DNA from: Tribonema minus
Lineage: Eukaryota > Sar > Xanthophyceae > Tribonematales > Tribonemataceae
Reading direction: 5' to 3'
DNA length: 64,000 nt
Assembly: GCA_017506865.1 (NCBI GenBank)
Contig: JAFCMP010000533.1
Coordinates: forward strand, 248,001-312,000
The notes under the pieces were generated by a model. That model worked only from the letters and a program-made list of their open reading frames with translations, did not search any database and had not been told where the DNA came from. Positions 62,201 to 64,000 of this stretch are shown in pieces; position 1 is the first letter of the stretch; the number at the start of each line of letters is the position of its first letter. A program made the translations under genes and the position numbers.

Positions 62201-63450
62201 ACCAAAGGTAGGCTTCAAATGCCTTGACTGAGTCAGACCTTCAGCTTCAAAGCTTTGCATAGGAATCCACCACTTCCTGCAGGAGCCAGATTGCATTGAT
62301 GGCAGGTTTTGCAGCGTTTTTGAACTTGAATCGCACAAAGCAGTTCTCAAAAAGTGAAGCCGATTGCAGCACCAGCACACGTGCGAGCGCTGCTGAGCTT
62401 CACCACACTATCTTTTAAACTTCGCTGCACAACGATGCACAGCACATCAGTATCAACGTTGGGCCAGTCTTGGGTCAGGCCAGTCCCTGGCATCTACTAA
62501 ACCCATCCTGAGATGAGCGCATGCGCGCAGAGAGATGCTGCGCAAGTAGCTGCCGAATCGCTTTTGCACCTATGACAGCTCTGCGTGCTGCCTTTTATGT
62601 TGGAAACCTGACTGTCGCAGAATACGCCGCTACAGCGCTATGAAGGCAGTTGCACGAGTTTCTACAGAATAGTGTAGACCTGCAACAAGGCACGGATACC
62701 TTGTAGAAGGAGCTGTTATTTTGCTCGTATGACATCTGAGCTGAATTTTCGTTGCGCCCAAAGCGATAATTCCTACACCAATGCAACAACTACTTTGGAG
62801 CACAGAGGCTTGTTCACACGTACCTGGCATTGGCGCACGGCGTGAGCAGGAAGCCGCACAGGCAGTTGCAGCAGTTGTCGCAGCACCAGCACATGTCCGA
62901 GCGCCACTCCTGCACCTCCGGCGCGCGCGCACTCCACTGCAGATTCGCCGTCCCTCGCTCGCGCGTCTCGTTTATGTTCTGGCACGTCTGTGAACGCGTG
63001 CATGTAACAATACTCATATTGTGATAAATTGTTACGTTAATGTAAAAATAATAGTATGTGCGGGTGAAGCAGGTGTCGGGGCAGGCACGCACGTGACATT
63101 AACGTAACAACATAGTATTCATGTGTACTCCACTGCAGGTTCGTCGTACCACGCTCGCGCGTCTCTTTGATGTTCTGGCACGTCTGCAAGGGGTGTGCGT
63201 GGGGAGGGGGGAGGGAGGGGGGTTGAAGCAGTTGTCGGACTGGGTGCGCATGTGAACTGGGTGCGCATGTGGTGGGATATGTTCTGCTGCGCTTGTTAGA
63301 GTGTTGTGTCTGCGATGCATCTGTGCAGCCGGGGTGCAGAGATCTTGTACCACTGTGTTGGGCTGCAACCAGTCCTCGGACAATTGTGGCGTGCACTCAC
63401 AAGATGGGCGAAGGTCACCAAAGACGTCGACTCAGGTAGCATGGGGCTAA
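59053..63450 (-). CDS. PLAC8-family cysteine-rich protein, 5' end off the window
   Basis: Minus-strand exons: 63450-63401 (tentative), 62987-62824, 60258-60172, 59447-59336, 59238-59053 (tentative, with TAG stop). The three core exons join in phase to read EVQEWRSDMCWCCDNCCNCL, then LLTPCANARARAKFDG, CFNLMCMSSCLIRSVIRNGY and LEGGCCSDICIPLLFPCCAA then SQHLNEVDKRGK. This is the PLAC8 pattern: an entry Trp, a first Cys-rich strand, R-x-x-R, G-x-x-x-x-D, then CCxPC-like and Q-x-x-N-E. PLAC8 proteins are small membrane-associated cysteine-rich proteins (cell-size and metal-transport roles in plants, others unknown). The first exon lies right of the window. Exon-edge echoes accompany it as in the other genes. 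Confidence 0.75.
59336..59447 (-). CDS. PLAC8-like gene exon (Cys-rich 2)
   Basis: YNLEGGCCSDICIPLLFPCC then AASQHLNEVDKRGKITK; diagnostic C-terminal half of the PLAC8 domain. Confidence 0.83.
60172..60258 (-). CDS. PLAC8-like gene exon (middle)
   Basis: ARAKFDGSNMCFNLMCMSSC then LIRSVIRNG, the amphipathic or membrane-like middle with R-x-x-x-R. Phases fit both sides. Confidence 0.8.
61047..61489 (+). pseudogene. Small hypothetical ORF with one frameshift, nested in an intron
   Basis: Starts MTDSDRIVAKLDEVIAAMTA (a heptad-like helix) in one frame and continues in another from about 61120-61160 with TDAQTVALGVLLTRAANAST, later GMKRIPPVLADGVIMMSFNQ and NKQLQEMMAKLLLQLLCQ then stop. A single indel separates the two parts. 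It may be a decayed accessory ORF of a mobile element or an assembly error. I do not recognise the family. Confidence 0.35.
61737..61802. repeat. Long hairpin: two 28-base arms, 10-base loop
   Basis: Left arm 61737-61764 and right arm 61775-61802 are reverse complements with one mismatch; both begin or end in CTAGTGTGCGT and meet at GGCGCC. There is no T-run after it. Confidence 0.85.
62824..62987 (-). CDS. PLAC8-like gene exon (Cys-rich 1)
   Basis: TCQNINETRERGTANLQWSA, then EWRSDMCWCCDNCCNCLCGF and LLTPCANA. Acceptor CACAG, donor AG-GTACGT. Confidence 0.8.
63110..63190 (-). repeat. Exon-edge echo: 5' edge of a PLAC8-like exon
   Basis: Repeats CACTGCAG.TTCG, CTCGCGCGTCTC and TGATGTTCTGGCACGTCTG from 62935-62990. 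Confidence 0.93.
63401..63450 (-). CDS. PLAC8-like gene, upstream exon (tentative)
   Basis: SPMLPESTSLVTFAHL between a TTACAG acceptor and a GTGAGT donor. Exits phase 0, as the next exon needs, and enters with two bases, matching the donor array to the right. Confidence 0.4.
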
Positions 63451-63549
63451 CTGTAATGCGGAGTAGACTCAAGCGGTCACCAGAACTTTGGCTGCAGATT
63501 TGCGCCATTACTACTTCTACTTCGATACATAAGTATGATGTATTTCTTG

Positions 63550-64000
63550 ATTCTGTGCGTACCGAGCACGGCCCGCAGCACGTCACGATGGGTCGCACAA
63601 TTCATGCACACTTAGTCCTTGCTTGTGGGCGTACCAAGCATGGCCCGCAGCACGCCGAAATGAGGCGCATAACTTTAAAATACAGTCCGCAGCATGATAT
63701 ATTGCTTGCTTGTAAACGTACCGAGCATGGCCCGCAGCAGTGTGGCAACACGTCACGCTGACGCGCACAACTTTTCCAAGGTGCGCGATGAGGCGCATAA
63801 TTCGTTAAAAAACATACTGTGAGGCGTGATGCATGCCTTGCTTCTGGGCGTACCGAGCATGGCCCGCAGCACGTCGCGATGAGTATACTCTTCAATACAC
63901 TTCCTTTTGTTATATTGATTTTAGTAAGCGCAGATTCCTTCAAATTAGTTAAAACTTCAAATGTGAGGCATGATGTACTCCTCATTGCTGGGCGTACCGA
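63550..64000 (-). repeat. Echo array of an upstream PLAC8-gene exon, five copies
   Basis: GCGTACCGAGCATGGCCCGC with AGCACGTC.CGATG at about 63556, 63636, 63716, 63848 and (cut by the window end) 63990; in gene sense each is ...GTGCTCG-GTACGC, an exon end plus donor. Confidence 0.9.

Larger units (their letters stand above)
60259..62823 (-). other. Large PLAC8-gene intron
   Basis: 2.6-kb intron holding a plus-strand broken ORF (61047-61489) and a long hairpin (61737-61802). The rest shows nothing I recognise. Confidence 0.5.

Noticed and set aside
63550..64000. CRISPR-like regular array
   Set aside because: Copies are diverged, spacing varies, spacers are not unique short units, and the setting is eukaryotic; the repeats match an exon-end pattern.
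1..64000. tRNA or rRNA genes
   Set aside because: No convincing B-box with a cloverleaf and no rRNA core sequence was recognised on reading both strands; a covariance search was not possible.

Overview
This window is nuclear DNA from a eukaryote. It has long introns, spliceosomal GT-AG junctions, interstitial TTAGGG-type tracts and no bacterial gene layout. Exons are GC-rich at third positions and introns are closer to even composition. Three intron-rich genes can be rebuilt by matching splice sites, reading phase and protein families. One is a metacaspase whose p10 domain lies before p20 (type III, a class described from algae with secondary plastids such as heterokonts, cryptophytes and haptophytes). 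Another is a WDR49/WDR64/WDY-like WD40 protein, a family typical of organisms with motile cilia. A flagellated alga of that broad kind is my best guess; I cannot name a lineage.

Layout: 1-37,485 minus strand holds one very long WD40 gene, with 33 exons placed, about 1,344 codons visible, and the 3' end off the left edge. It starts at 37,485 and fires away from the metacaspase gene, which runs on the plus strand from 38,022 to 49,184 in 12 exons that sum to exactly 480 codons including stop. The 536 bases between them are a shared divergent promoter region. Next come an intergenic stretch to 51.68 kb, an ankyrin-like ORF (51,684-53,065), an intronless reverse transcriptase/endonuclease ORF of a retrotransposon (54,008-57,685), and a PLAC8-family gene on the minus strand (59,053 to beyond the right edge). 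A small broken ORF lies inside a PLAC8 intron.

The most striking feature is not a gene. Next to most exons, in the adjoining intron, sit one to six degenerate direct copies of the exon edge: the last or first 20-80 bases of the exon together with its splice site and some intron. Copies of a 3' edge always lie downstream of the exon and copies of a 5' edge always upstream. I count roughly 50-60 such 'exon-edge echoes' around more than 20 exons of all three multi-exon genes, including a stop-codon edge that has no splice site. I know of no described system that matches.

Other mobile or repeated DNA: two kinds of non-autonomous inverted-repeat elements (one with a perfect 17-bp terminal repeat and a 6-bp target duplication), truncated copies of the retroelement tail, a dispersed repeat with a conserved short peptide, a telomere-repeat tract bounded by a 14-bp duplication, and a 28-bp-stem hairpin. 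I recognised no tRNA, rRNA or CRISPR. All exon calls come from reading the sequence and need transcript support; two phase gaps in the WD40 gene show that at least two exons are still missing.
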